Under the pieces are notes generated by a model. It made no database searches. It was not told where the DNA came from and worked only from the letters and a program-made list of their open reading frames with translations. Made by a program: the position numbers and the translations under genes. 64,000 nt of DNA, taken from the NCBI RefSeq assembly GCF_042677865.1, contig NZ_JBHUDD010000056.1, positions 1 to 64,000 on the forward strand, written 5' to 3'. Source of the DNA: Lutimaribacter salitolerans. GTDB lineage: Bacteria > Pseudomonadota > Alphaproteobacteria > Rhodobacterales > Rhodobacteraceae. Shown here in pieces: positions 51,496 to 60,178 of the stretch; position 1 is the first letter of the stretch; the number at the start of each line of letters is the position of its first letter.

Positions 51496-52392
51496 ATGGA
51501 GCCAGCGATGCGATTGGAATGGATCGAAGATCTCGTTGCCATATTCGAAAGCGAGTCCTTGAACGAGGCTGCGGGGCGACGACATCTGACCCAGCCCGCA
51601 TTTACCCGCAGGGTGCGCAGTATCGAGGACTACATCGGGGTCGAACTGATCGACCGAAGCCGCAAGCCCGCCCGCCCGGCCACTACGCTGGTCGAGCAGG
51701 AAACCCGGCTGCGAACAATGGCGCAAGAGTTGCGGGCCCTTGTGCTGGATCTTCGAAAATCCGAACGTCACTCGCGCAGCCGGGTGGTGATCGGCAGCCA
51801 ACATGCCATCACCACATCAATCCTTCCAACGCTGATCGCGGACAAATTCGATGGTCTTGACATAACCATTCGCCTTCGATCAGCCAATCGGTCGGAATGT
51901 ACGGCAATGCTCATCACGAAAGAGGCTGATCTGATCGTAATCTTCAGATCGGTTGAAGAGATATCTACGATCCCGGAAGAATACATTGAAGAGAAGTTAA
52001 TCAGCCAGGAGAAACTCATCCCGGTGTGCAGTGCGAAGGTGCGGCGCGCGATCGCAAATGGCGATCTTCCGATTGTCGCCTATCCTTCGGATGTTTTTCT
52101 GGGAAAACTCCTTGAAACCCACATTCTTCCCAGTATCCAGGAAAGCTTTCGGATCGATGCCCGGGTGGAGACGGCACTCACCGTTGCAGCACTCCAGCTT
52201 GCGGCGTGCGACATCGGGGTCGCATGGGTTCCGGAAACAATGTTGGCGCAGCTACCGACTGCAAGCACGGTCACGGCGGTTGACGATCTCCTGCCATCGA
52301 CACAGATCGCCGTGACGGCCATGCGTCTCATCGGAAAAAAATCCAACGTCGAAGACCAAGTCTGGGCAGCCATTCGCGACTTGCGTCAATAG
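51496..52392 (+). CDS. LysR-family transcriptional regulator
   Basis: 298 residues: winged helix at about 5-65 (MRLEWIEDLVAIFESESLNE, AAGRRHLTQPAFTRRVRSIE) and a periplasmic-binding-like effector domain. Start at 51496 or the ATG at 51508. Divergent from the CuyA-like gene over a 97-base gap, the classic LysR arrangement, so it probably activates the CuyA-racemase-HpsN operon. Its codon use looks less GC-rich at third positions than its neighbours, a possible sign of separate origin. Confidence 0.9.
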   Translation: MEPAMRLEWIEDLVAIFESESLNEAAGRRHLTQPAFTRRVRSIEDYIGVELIDRSRKPARPATTLVEQETRLRTMAQELRALVLDLRKSERHSRSRVVIGSQHAITTSILPTLIADKFDGLDITIRLRSANRSECTAMLITKEADLIVIFRSVEEISTIPEEYIEEKLISQEKLIPVCSAKVRRAIANGDLPIVAYPSDVFLGKLLETHILPSIQESFRIDARVETALTVAALQLAACDIGVAWVPETMLAQLPTASTVTAVDDLLPSTQIAVTAMRLIGKKSNVEDQVWAAIRDLRQ

Positions 52393-52667
52393 ATTTTACA
52401 ATCGCGACGGGACCATGGTGCGTGGAACCGGCGAGTGTGCTCCAAGACCGCCCTGTGCGCCTGCCACGCGTCGTGGCCCGGATAAACCCAAGCATATGAG
52501 CAGCCACAGATTGTGCGAGGGAGGCTTTGCAAAACAGGAAACGGCCGCGATGGATCACATCGCGACCAGTCCCTGTCAGGCCGGCAGGCCTGAAACATTG
52601 TCCCACGAGGCGAAATGCGTCAACCGTGGTGCGCCCCTTGCCGTCAGTGTTTGGCTGTCTGGCCGTA
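52393..52667. other. Gene-free junction between accessory block and PGC arm 2
   Basis: 275 bases between lysR and cycA, which end toward each other. I see no gene, insertion-sequence end or clear terminator. It is the right-hand border of the block that separates the replication module from the PGC. Confidence 0.5.
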
Positions 52668-53135
52668 TCAGTTGCTCATGGACTCTTCAGTCTCTTCGTC
52701 CGTTTCGGGCTCCGGTGACACGCTCGCGAGCCACGCCCAGATATCGGCGGCATCGTCCGCGTCGCGCAGGCGATAGCTCATCTTGCCGCGCGCGCTGCTG
52801 TCGTCGAGATACTCGCGCAGGTACCCTGTCGGGTCCATCACATAGGCGGTGAACTCTTCCTCGGTCCAGACCAGACCGGCCTCGCCCGCGTCCTCCATCG
52901 CGCTGGAATAGCGGTAATCCTCGACCGCCCCGGCCTCGCGGCCGACCACGCCCCACAGGTTCGGGCCGGTGCGTCCGGCGCGCACGATCATCTCGCCGTC
53001 GTCGGTCTGCACCATGTGGCAGGCCTTGCACTGGTTGAACGCGCGCTCGCCCGCCTCGGCGTCGCCTGTCATCTCTTGGGCGTGGACGGCCCCGGCCAGC
53101 GCCATCAGCGCCGCAGATGTCAGAATTGTCTTCAT
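52668..53135 (-). CDS. cycA: Cytochrome c2-type electron carrier
   Basis: 155-residue periplasmic cytochrome c: signal peptide (about 1-19, ending VHA), haem site CKACH at 36-40, the class I block GPNLWGVVGREAG, and a distal methionine in RGKMSYRL. An unusual acidic tail (EPETDEETEE) follows. It lies after hemA at the end of the puh arm, as in other Roseobacter PGCs, and probably reduces PufC or the reaction centre. Confidence 0.92.
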   Translation of the reverse strand: MKTILTSAALMALAGAVHAQEMTGDAEAGERAFNQCKACHMVQTDDGEMIVRAGRTGPNLWGVVGREAGAVEDYRYSSAMEDAGEAGLVWTEEEFTAYVMDPTGYLREYLDDSSARGKMSYRLRDADDAADIWAWLASVSPEPETDEETEESMSN

Positions 53136-53204
53136 GGGTTTCTCCCCCTGTCAGTCGTTTCTGTCAGGAGGAGACGTAGCACAGATCAGCGCAGGTCAAC
53201 CATG

Positions 53205-54419
53205 TCAGGCCACCGCATGGGCGATCGCGCATTGCTTCCACAGCACCGACAGGGCGTCGACCAGGTGGTCGATATCGGCATCCGAGTGCAGCGGGCCTGG
53301 GGTAAAACGCAACCGCTCGGTCCCTTTCGGCACGGTGGGATAGTTGATCGGCTGCACATAGATCCCGTAGTCGCGCATCAGGATATCCGCGATCTGGCGG
53401 CATTTCACCGGGTCCTTGATCATCACCGGGATGATATGGCTGGGGTTGTCCAGATGCGGGATGCCGCGCGCGTCCAGTTTGGCGCGCAGTTTGGCCACCT
53501 GCCGGCGCTGCTGCTGACGTTCGCTGTCCGACTGTTTCAGATGCGCGATCGACGCCTGCGCCGCCGCGGCCACGGCCGGGGGCAGGGCGGTGGTAAAGAT
53601 GAAGCCGCTGGCAAAGGACCGGATGAAATCGCACAGCGCGTGGCTGCCGGTGATATAGCCGCCCATGCAGCCATAGGCCTTGCCCAGCGTGCCCTCGATC
53701 AGGTCGATCCGGTGTGCCAGCCCGCGTTCCTCGGACACACCGCCGCCGCGCGGACCGTACAGGCCCACGGCATGCACCTCGTCCAGATAGGTCATGGCAC
53801 CGTGTTTCTCGGCCACCTCGATGATTTCTTCCATCGGGCTGATGTCGCCATCCATCGAATAGACCGATTCAAACGCGACGATCTTGGGCGCGTTGGCGGG
53901 CAGGGCGGCCAGTTTGCGGTCCAGATCTTCTGGGTCGTTGTGCTTCCAGATCACCTTCTGACAGCGTGCGTGGCGCATGCCTTCGATCATGCTGGCATGG
54001 TTCAGCGCGTCCGACAGGATCACCGCATCGGGCAGGCGGCTGCCCAGCGTGCTCAGCGCGGCCCAGTTCGACACATAGCCGCTGGTGAACAGCAGCGCCG
54101 CTTCCTTGCCGTGCAGGTCGGCCAACTCTGCCTCAAGCGCGACGTGATGCCGCGCCGTGCCGCTGATGTTGCGCGTGCCACCGGCACCCGTGCCGCAGGC
54201 ATCCACCGCATCCTTCATCGCCTGGCGCACAACCTCGTTATGGCCCATGGCAAGATAGTCGTTGGAACACCAGACCGTTACCCGCTCGGGCGCGTCGTCA
54301 TCATGGCTGCGCGCGCGCGGAAATGTTCCACATTCACGTTCCAACTCGGCGAAAATCCGGTAGTTTCCCTCATCGCGCAACGTATCCAGTTGCGCCGTGA
54401 ACATGGCGTCAAAATCCAT
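53205..54419 (-). CDS. hemA: 5-aminolevulinate synthase
   Basis: Condenses glycine with succinyl-CoA to ALA, the first tetrapyrrole precursor, by the Shemin route. 404 residues, PLP enzyme; PLP lysine in GTLGKAYGCMGGY, glycine-rich GTGAGGTRNISGT and YLDEVHAVGLYGPRGGG. Start MDFDAMFTAQLD at 54419 agrees with the family; it overlaps puhE by 11 bases. A PGC-linked copy allows ALA supply to rise together with pigment genes; another hemA may exist elsewhere. Confidence 0.96.
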   Translation of the reverse strand: MDFDAMFTAQLDTLRDEGNYRIFAELERECGTFPRARSHDDDAPERVTVWCSNDYLAMGHNEVVRQAMKDAVDACGTGAGGTRNISGTARHHVALEAELADLHGKEAALLFTSGYVSNWAALSTLGSRLPDAVILSDALNHASMIEGMRHARCQKVIWKHNDPEDLDRKLAALPANAPKIVAFESVYSMDGDISPMEEIIEVAEKHGAMTYLDEVHAVGLYGPRGGGVSEERGLAHRIDLIEGTLGKAYGCMGGYITGSHALCDFIRSFASGFIFTTALPPAVAAAAQASIAHLKQSDSERQQQRRQVAKLRAKLDARGIPHLDNPSHIIPVMIKDPVKCRQIADILMRDYGIYVQPINYPTVPKGTERLRFTPGPLHSDADIDHLVDALSVLWKQCAIAHAVA

Positions 54420-55218
54420 GATGACCCTCCACTTTTCGTTTGGTCTGTTTGGGCGCGGGCAACATCCAGCGCCATAGTTTCGCATCCGGCAGGGGCACCA
54501 CCATCAGCCAGTGTTCCACAAGTGCCAGCGCGGTGATCGCGGCCAGCAGGGCAAAGCCCACGATCTCGCCCGGCGTGTCGACGGCAAACAGCCGCTCCAG
54601 CCAGCAGGCCACCGCAAAGGACAGCCCCGTAACCGAGATCGGGAACAGCCAGTTCGCGCGCCGGATGCGGAAATGGCTGGGCAGGTGCTGCAACGCGCCG
54701 GGGATGAACTCGGTATTGATGCGCGGCACCCCGAAATACAGGTTCAGCTTGGCCGAGATGCGCGCCACGTACAGCACCACGAATGTCCACAGGCCAAAGA
54801 TGTTCTCGGCCCCGTGTCCCGCGATCCAGATGAACAGCATCGCCGCCAGAAGCGCCATTTCGTGATAGGCCACGGTGCCCCAGGCGCGGATGAACCGCTC
54901 CCATTCGGGCAGGTCGTCGGGGCAGGGGCGCAGGTTCGGCCCGGTCACGATGCCGGTCAGAAACGCCAGTTCGATCCAGCCCCAGATCGCCAGCGCCGCC
55001 AGAAACCCGTAATACGCTGCCGCCACCCCGGTGGCGTCCAGCGTCACCAGGTAACCCCAGATGCCAAGTCCCAGCACCGGCAGCCCGGCCAGCGTCGCCA
55101 CCAGCCCCGCGCGCCCGCCCCGGCGATCGGCCAGACGCACGATCACCAGAATGGCCCCCGTGGAAAACCACCACAGGAACAACGCCGCCAGTGCTGCTAT
55201 CCAGGGGTCGTTCGGCAC
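54409..55218 (-). CDS. puhE: PuhE, photosynthetic complex assembly protein 2
   Basis: 269-residue membrane protein with about seven hydrophobic segments, conserved in PGCs between acsF and hemA; affects reaction-centre assembly in Rhodobacter. Recognised by position and blocks such as EWERFIRAWGTVAYHEMALL and GVPRINTEFIPGALQHLPSHF. GTG start, with GAGG supplied by the end of repeat copy B. Confidence 0.92.
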   Translation of the reverse strand: MPNDPWIAALAALFLWWFSTGAILVIVRLADRRGGRAGLVATLAGLPVLGLGIWGYLVTLDATGVAAAYYGFLAALAIWGWIELAFLTGIVTGPNLRPCPDDLPEWERFIRAWGTVAYHEMALLAAMLFIWIAGHGAENIFGLWTFVVLYVARISAKLNLYFGVPRINTEFIPGALQHLPSHFRIRRANWLFPISVTGLSFAVACWLERLFAVDTPGEIVGFALLAAITALALVEHWLMVVPLPDAKLWRWMLPAPKQTKRKVEGHHGF

Positions 55219-55223
55219 TGTCA

Positions 55224-55277
55224 GGTCCTCTTCATCTTGCCGGGTAAACTCCGGGGGTGCGGGGGTAGCGCCCCCGC
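55224..55277 (-). repeat. Interspersed hairpin element, copy B (acsF-puhE gap)
   Basis: Reading the minus strand: stem GCGGGGG-5-CCCCCGC (55259-55277), then CCCCGGAGTTTACCCGG and CAAGATGAAGAGGACC. The tail provides the GAGG before puhE. Same structure as copies A and C. Confidence 0.7.
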
Positions 55278-55306
55278 CCGGTCGGCGCCAGCGGCGCCGA
55301 AACCCG

Positions 55307-56431
55307 TCAATAGACCGGCTCCAGCCGCGGGCTGTCGGGCACCCGGTGCTTTTTCACGGGGATCGTGAACAGCGTGACAAACGCCAGCCCCGCCTTGGCC
55401 GAGCCGGCCAGCTGCGCCAGCTTGCCCGCAACGCCGCCCTGTTTCTTCGCATCGGCGATCTGCACATTGGCATGATGCAGCCGTTCCAGATTCTTCTGCC
55501 AACGCGGGTGGTCGATATCCAGCGTGACCGGAAAGATCTGCTTGGTCAGTTCGGATGTCTTCACATAGACCTCATGCGCGTACCAGTCCGGGTCCACCCC
55601 AAGGGCGGCATGAAAGGCCGGGCGCTGGTGGTCGCGCACATACATCGTGGCATAGACGGCAGTCAGGAAGAACTTGATCCACCAGACGTTCTTGCCGCTG
55701 GTCAGCTTGGGGTCGGTCTTCATCAGCAGGGCAAAGGCCTCGCCGTGGCTGAACTCGTCATTGCACCATTCGCGGAACCATTTGAAGATCGGGTGGAACC
55801 GATGCTCGGGGTGTTCCTCAAGATGGCGGTAGATCGTGATATAACGGGCATAGCCGATCTTTTCCGACAGGTAGGTGGCGTAATAGATGAACTTGGGCCG
55901 GAAATAGGTGTATTTCTTCTTCTGCGTCAGAAACCCGAGGTTCACCGCCACGCCCGCCTCGCGCAGGGCGTCGTTGATGAAACCGGCATGGCGGGCCTCG
56001 TCGCGGGCCATAAGCTGGAACAGCTGCGTGATGTCGGGGTTGTTGCCGCGCCGCTTCATTTCCTTGTACAGCACGCAGCCCGAAAACTCGGCGGTGCAGC
56101 TTGAGATCAGGAAATCGATGAATTCCTTTTTCAGGCCCGGTTCCATCCCGTCCCAGTCGACGTGATCCCAGTCTTCGTTCTTCTTGAAGTGGCCCTTGTT
56201 GGGGTCCGCCAGCATCTGCGCGATCAGGGCATCCCATTCTTCGCGCACCGGCGATACGTCGATCGCGTCCAGCTCGTCGAAATCGGTGGTGTAGAACCGC
56301 GGCGTCAGCAGGGTGTTCGACATCGCCAGCTCGGTCGCGGCGGTGCTGTCGAACTTCGCCTGCTCCTCCTGGATGGCGATGCCCTCTTCGGCGGTGGTGG
56401 CGTCGGCGGAATGCTTGGGCAGCATGTTCAT
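55307..56431 (-). CDS. acsF: Aerobic Mg-protoporphyrin IX monomethyl ester cyclase
   Basis: Oxygen-dependent di-iron enzyme forming ring E of chlorophylls. 374 residues, with carboxylate/His iron ligands in CTAEFSGCVLYKEM, RDEARHAGF and CNDEFSHGEAF. No anaerobic bchE gene is in the window, consistent with an aerobic phototroph. Overlaps orf98 by four bases. Confidence 0.96.
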   Translation of the reverse strand: MNMLPKHSADATTAEEGIAIQEEQAKFDSTAATELAMSNTLLTPRFYTTDFDELDAIDVSPVREEWDALIAQMLADPNKGHFKKNEDWDHVDWDGMEPGLKKEFIDFLISSCTAEFSGCVLYKEMKRRGNNPDITQLFQLMARDEARHAGFINDALREAGVAVNLGFLTQKKKYTYFRPKFIYYATYLSEKIGYARYITIYRHLEEHPEHRFHPIFKWFREWCNDEFSHGEAFALLMKTDPKLTSGKNVWWIKFFLTAVYATMYVRDHQRPAFHAALGVDPDWYAHEVYVKTSELTKQIFPVTLDIDHPRWQKNLERLHHANVQIADAKKQGGVAGKLAQLAGSAKAGLAFVTLFTIPVKKHRVPDSPRLEPVY

Positions 56432-56724
56432 AGCGTCACCTCGTCTGAAAAGGAGAATTCACACAGTTCCATGACTTCGAAATCGCCGGTCAGGCGGGTC
56501 CAGAGCTGTTCGACCTTGCTGGCGCGGATGATGATCGCCTCGCGGTCCTCGGTCACGACCTCGCCGAAGGCGGCCATGATCTCGGGGCCTTTCACCTGCA
56601 CCGTGTCGCCGGGGTTGATCACGGCGCCGTTGTTGAACCGCACATGCGCGTGCAGGCTTTCGAAACAGTGGCTGACCTCGACGGTGCAAGGCGCCCTTTC
56701 AATCTCTCGTGTCAGTAGACCCAT
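56428..56724 (-). CDS. Conserved small PGC protein between puhC and acsF
   Basis: 98 residues, soluble by composition, no signal or membrane span. Small ORFs of this kind recur at this spot in Rhodobacteraceae PGCs, but no function is known to me. Mixed beta pattern (HAHVRFNNGAVINPGDTVQV, then EIMAAFGEVVTEDREAIIIR), reminiscent of a small barrel. Coupled to acsF by a four-base overlap, so a role beside the cyclase (assembly or stability) is a reasonable guess. Confidence 0.85.
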   Translation of the reverse strand: MGLLTREIERAPCTVEVSHCFESLHAHVRFNNGAVINPGDTVQVKGPEIMAAFGEVVTEDREAIIIRASKVEQLWTRLTGDFEVMELCEFSFSDEVTL

Positions 56725-56748
56725 TGGTGTGTCCTCCGTTAAGGTCGT

Positions 56749-57213
56749 TCAGCGCAAAAGCCTGGCGAAGGCTTGTGCGTTATCCTTGCCGAACCCCATC
56801 AGGTCGGCGCTCCACCCCGTTTCGGGGTCGTGAATGGCAAGGCGGCCGTTTTCGCCGCGGGTCAGAACAACGGGACCGCCCAGCGGCTTGTTGGCCTTGC
56901 GGCGGTTGAATTCGATCGTCCGGGCCACGCCGGCGATGAATCCGCCTTCTTCGGGCGACAGGTCGACGATCAGCGTGCCGTCGGGGGCGGTGATGCGCAC
57001 CGCGCCTGACATCTCGGCATCCATCGCGAATTCGGTCTGTGCCACCACCGGGCTGACCGGCGGAGTGGACGTGACGGGCCGGTTCGAGACCGTGGCCGAA
57101 ACCACGATGGTCACCGAACACACGATCAGGAACCCGACCGCGCGCATCAGGCCGACAGGGATCTTCTCGGGTGTGCCCTTGCGATGGTTCTCATGTGCGG
57201 ATTGATACTGCAT
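56749..57213 (-). CDS. puhC: PuhC, photosynthetic complex assembly protein
   Basis: 154 residues: short basic N-terminus, one membrane helix (about 25-42) and a periplasmic domain with the family region FIAGVARTIEFNRRKANKPL. PuhC is needed for normal amounts of reaction centre and LH1 in R. capsulatus. In place between puhB and orf98. Confidence 0.9.
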   Translation of the reverse strand: MQYQSAHENHRKGTPEKIPVGLMRAVGFLIVCSVTIVVSATVSNRPVTSTPPVSPVVAQTEFAMDAEMSGAVRITAPDGTLIVDLSPEEGGFIAGVARTIEFNRRKANKPLGGPVVLTRGENGRLAIHDPETGWSADLMGFGKDNAQAFARLLR

Positions 57214-57225
57214 TGTGCCTGACCC

Positions 57226-57864
57226 CTATTCCGCGGCCACTTGGACCGGGCTGCCCGAGGGCGCGCCCCTGCGTTCGATCACCGGGGTCGAGACCCGCGC
57301 CTCGGCCGCGTCCGAGATCATCTCGGCGATCTTTTTCGGCTCGGGGATGCAGCGCAGCGCAGGCTGCACCGGCGAGCGCCACGGGCGCACATGCGGCCAG
57401 CAGGTCAGATAGCCCAGCTTGACATCCTTGGGCACTTCGAAGGCGATCGTGCCCGTCTTGCCGCGCATCCGCAGATCGGCGTTGACGATCTGCCGGTAGG
57501 GCAGGTTCAGCGTGACGGTCAGCGCCGCACCGATCCGCATCGCCACCCGCTTGTTGGTGACGGTATACATCGTCGTGCGTGCCTGCACGTAGGCGAATAT
57601 CATCAGCAGGCCGCAGACGATCCCGCCCAGGATGATGAAGGGCAGCGCCAGCACCAGCGCGCGCATCAGCGGCACCTGATCGACCAGCGAGACAAAGCGC
57701 CAGGCCGCAAGGAACAGGAAATACCCCATAACCCACCAAACGTTCAGCGAGTCCTTGGCCAGCGCCCACCAGTCGGGCCGCCCCTGCCACAGGATATGCT
57801 CGCCTTCTGGCGGACGTTCGGGCAGTCCCTCGATCGGTTCGATTGCAAAATCATCATGGCTCAT
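57226..57864 (-). CDS. puhB: PuhB, reaction-centre assembly protein
   Basis: 212 residues, bacterial PH-like domain membrane protein. N-terminal GEHILWQGRPDWWALAKDSL, two to three membrane spans (about 55-95) and YTVTNKRVAMRIGAALTVTLNLPYRQI. Directly downstream of puhA, as in all purple bacterial PGCs. Confidence 0.92.
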   Translation of the reverse strand: MSHDDFAIEPIEGLPERPPEGEHILWQGRPDWWALAKDSLNVWWVMGYFLFLAAWRFVSLVDQVPLMRALVLALPFIILGGIVCGLLMIFAYVQARTTMYTVTNKRVAMRIGAALTVTLNLPYRQIVNADLRMRGKTGTIAFEVPKDVKLGYLTCWPHVRPWRSPVQPALRCIPEPKKIAEMISDAAEARVSTPVIERRGAPSGSPVQVAAE

Positions 57865-57939
57865 GGGGTGTGTCCTCCGGCGAGCGTGTCGTTAAGCATG
57901 GCACCCGGCGTCAGCGAACAGCCGGGTGCCGTTGGTCTG

Positions 57940-58716
57940 TCAGAGCTGCGGTTCCAGACGCGCCTCGTCGGCATAAAGCTTGCCGCCGGCGTAGTAGGCG
58001 CTGATCTTGTCTTCCTCGAGCTTGGTCACCTGGGTCGGCGACGCCGTGGTGGGCACCGATGCGAAATGCTTGCCATAGATCGAATGGATCGCCACGCGGT
58101 TGGACTTGATGCGCGCCAGCGTCATCGGCACCAGCCGCTTGCCGCCACCGAACTCTGCGTCCAGCGTGATTTCCAGATAGCGCACCAGCTGCTCGGGCTC
58201 GTCCACCCACATGTCGCTGATCCGGCCAACGATGGCCTTGTCGCCCGCCATCACCGGCAGCCCGCGCGGATCGCGCCCGGCCGAGACGTGGAAGTGATCA
58301 GACGAGGCCATGGGAATGATCTTGGGTTTGCCATGGGCATCCAGTTCGGGCACGTCCTTGCGCGCGGTCCAGGACGCCGGGCCGACACCATCGACCAGCG
58401 GATCACCGGTGGGCACAAACGGAAACCCGTTCGCCGTGGCCGTGCGCGCCAGCTTGCCATGCACATCGCCCCGCTCGCCCGGCTGGCCCGAGGGCACGGT
58501 CAGTTCGCCCTGATTGTTGGGCAGAACAAATGTCTTGTCCTTGGGCGTGGGGAACAGGCCCTGATTGGCGGCATCGTTGCCGTCCTCATCCACAAGGGGA
58601 AACCCCTCGCGCATGTTCTCGGTCTGAAGATAGTAGATCAGCCCGGCAAAGAAGATCCAGAAGAGCCAGAGTGTCAGGCTGGCCAGGTCGAAATTTCCAA
58701 AGAATGCTTGTGACAT
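57940..58716 (-). CDS. puhA: Photosynthetic reaction centre H subunit
   Basis: Single-span subunit capping the cytoplasmic face and controlling proton uptake to QB. 258 residues: one N-terminal helix (LTLWLFWIFFAGLIYYLQTE) and a large beta-rich domain (PRC-barrel) with DEPEQLVRYLEITL. Start MSQAFFGNFD at 58716 with AAAGGACAGG upstream. Confidence 0.97.
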   Translation of the reverse strand: MSQAFFGNFDLASLTLWLFWIFFAGLIYYLQTENMREGFPLVDEDGNDAANQGLFPTPKDKTFVLPNNQGELTVPSGQPGERGDVHGKLARTATANGFPFVPTGDPLVDGVGPASWTARKDVPELDAHGKPKIIPMASSDHFHVSAGRDPRGLPVMAGDKAIVGRISDMWVDEPEQLVRYLEITLDAEFGGGKRLVPMTLARIKSNRVAIHSIYGKHFASVPTTASPTQVTKLEEDKISAYYAGGKLYADEARLEPQL

Positions 58717-58738
58717 GGGTCCTGTCCTTTCGTTAGGT

Positions 58739-60178
58739 TCAGGTGGGGAAATCGGCGAGCCCGATACGACCGGTCCCCCCGCTTTGGTGAATGGTGGATT
58801 GCGTGAACCGCACAAGCGGCCCCAGCACGATCAGCGTCACGAAGATCAGGGCGATTTCCGTGTGATAGACAAAGGAATAGCCGGTGGCGGGCGACATCAG
58901 CGGCTCGCCCCAGGCGCCCGACATGGCCTTGGCGTTCACCACGTCGCGCAGGGTGCCGCCGATGGCGATGGACACGCCGGCCGCCGTGGCCTGCGCCGCA
59001 CCCCAGGCCCCCAGCGCCAGCCCGCGCCCGGCCAGCCCTTGCGCGGGCATCAGCATCGCGGCGGTCAGGGTCGAGACGCTGAACAGCCCGCTGCCAAAGC
59101 CGATCAGGATCGCCCCGGCAAAGAACAGCACGGTCGACTCCAGCGGCGCGGCAAAGATCACCGCGCTGAACGCCGCCAGACCCACCAGCAGGCCCGCGCC
59201 GATCAACCGGTATGGATCGCGCCCGCGTGCCAGACCGCGCCCGGCCAGCCCGAATGCCAGCAGCGCGCCCCCGGCCCATGCGGCGGTCAGCAGGGTCGTG
59301 GCACTGACTGACAGGCCCAGGATCTCGCCGCCGTAGGGTTCCAGCAGAACGTCCTGCATGTTGAAGGCCATCGTGCCCAGAAACACCACCGCCAGCAGCC
59401 GCCCGGCCTTGCCGCCACGGGCCAGATCGGCCCAGGCATCGCGGAACGACGGGGTCGGGGCCTCGCGCTCTTCCTTGCTCATCGGGCGGACGCGCTCCTG
59501 TTTCCACAGGGCGATGACGTTCAGGGTGATGGTGACCACGGCGGTGCCCTGCACCACCTGGATCAGCAGCATGCCGTTGAAATCGCGCAGCAACCAGCCG
59601 ATCACGATGGCCGAAACCGCCATGCCCAGCAGATAGCTGACATACAGCAGCGCCACCACGCGCGGACGCGTATCATCGGTCGCACGGTCGGCCGCAAGGG
59701 CCAGCCCGGCAGTCTGCGTCATGTGCATGCCGATGCCGGTCATCAGAAAGGCCAACCCGGCCAGAACCTCGCCCGCGAAGGGCACGTTATGCACGGTGTC
59801 GCCCCCCAGCACCAGCAGGCTGGCAGGCATCGCGGCGAGCCCGCCGAACTGCCACAGGGTGCCGAACCACAGGTAGGGCACGCGCTTCCAGCCGATGGCG
59901 CTGCGGTGGTGATCGGATTTGAAGCCCAGCAACGCGCGGAACGGCGCCGACAGCACCGGCAGCGCGATCATGATGGCCACGATCATCGCGGGCACCGACA
60001 GTTCCACGATCATCACGCGGTTCAGCGTGCCCAGCAGCATGACGCCCGCCATGCCGACCGAGACCTGGAACAGCGACAGGCGCAGCAGCTGGCGCAGCGG
60101 CAGATCATCGCTGGCCGCGTCGGAAAACGGCAGCATGCTGATGCTGAACTGCTTCAGAACCTGCGCGCCCTTGCTCAT
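58739..60178 (-). CDS. lhaA: LhaA, LH1 assembly protein (PucC family)
   Basis: 479 residues, about 12 membrane spans, MFS-like PucC/LhaA family. Needed for LH1 assembly in Rhodobacter, perhaps delivering bacteriochlorophyll. Blocks: GTLNRVMIVELSVPA, IGWKRVPYLWFGTLWQFGGLA. Located upstream of puhA, which defines LhaA rather than PucC. Overlaps bchM by four bases. Confidence 0.94.
   Translation of the reverse strand: MSKGAQVLKQFSISMLPFSDAASDDLPLRQLLRLSLFQVSVGMAGVMLLGTLNRVMIVELSVPAMIVAIMIALPVLSAPFRALLGFKSDHHRSAIGWKRVPYLWFGTLWQFGGLAAMPASLLVLGGDTVHNVPFAGEVLAGLAFLMTGIGMHMTQTAGLALAADRATDDTRPRVVALLYVSYLLGMAVSAIVIGWLLRDFNGMLLIQVVQGTAVVTITLNVIALWKQERVRPMSKEEREAPTPSFRDAWADLARGGKAGRLLAVVFLGTMAFNMQDVLLEPYGGEILGLSVSATTLLTAAWAGGALLAFGLAGRGLARGRDPYRLIGAGLLVGLAAFSAVIFAAPLESTVLFFAGAILIGFGSGLFSVSTLTAAMLMPAQGLAGRGLALGAWGAAQATAAGVSIAIGGTLRDVVNAKAMSGAWGEPLMSPATGYSFVYHTEIALIFVTLIVLGPLVRFTQSTIHQSGGTGRIGLADFPT

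Noticed and set aside
52328..52852. Overlapping small ORFs in the lysR-cycA gap
   Set aside because: Frames overlap both flanking genes, have no ribosome-binding site and show no protein-like pattern.
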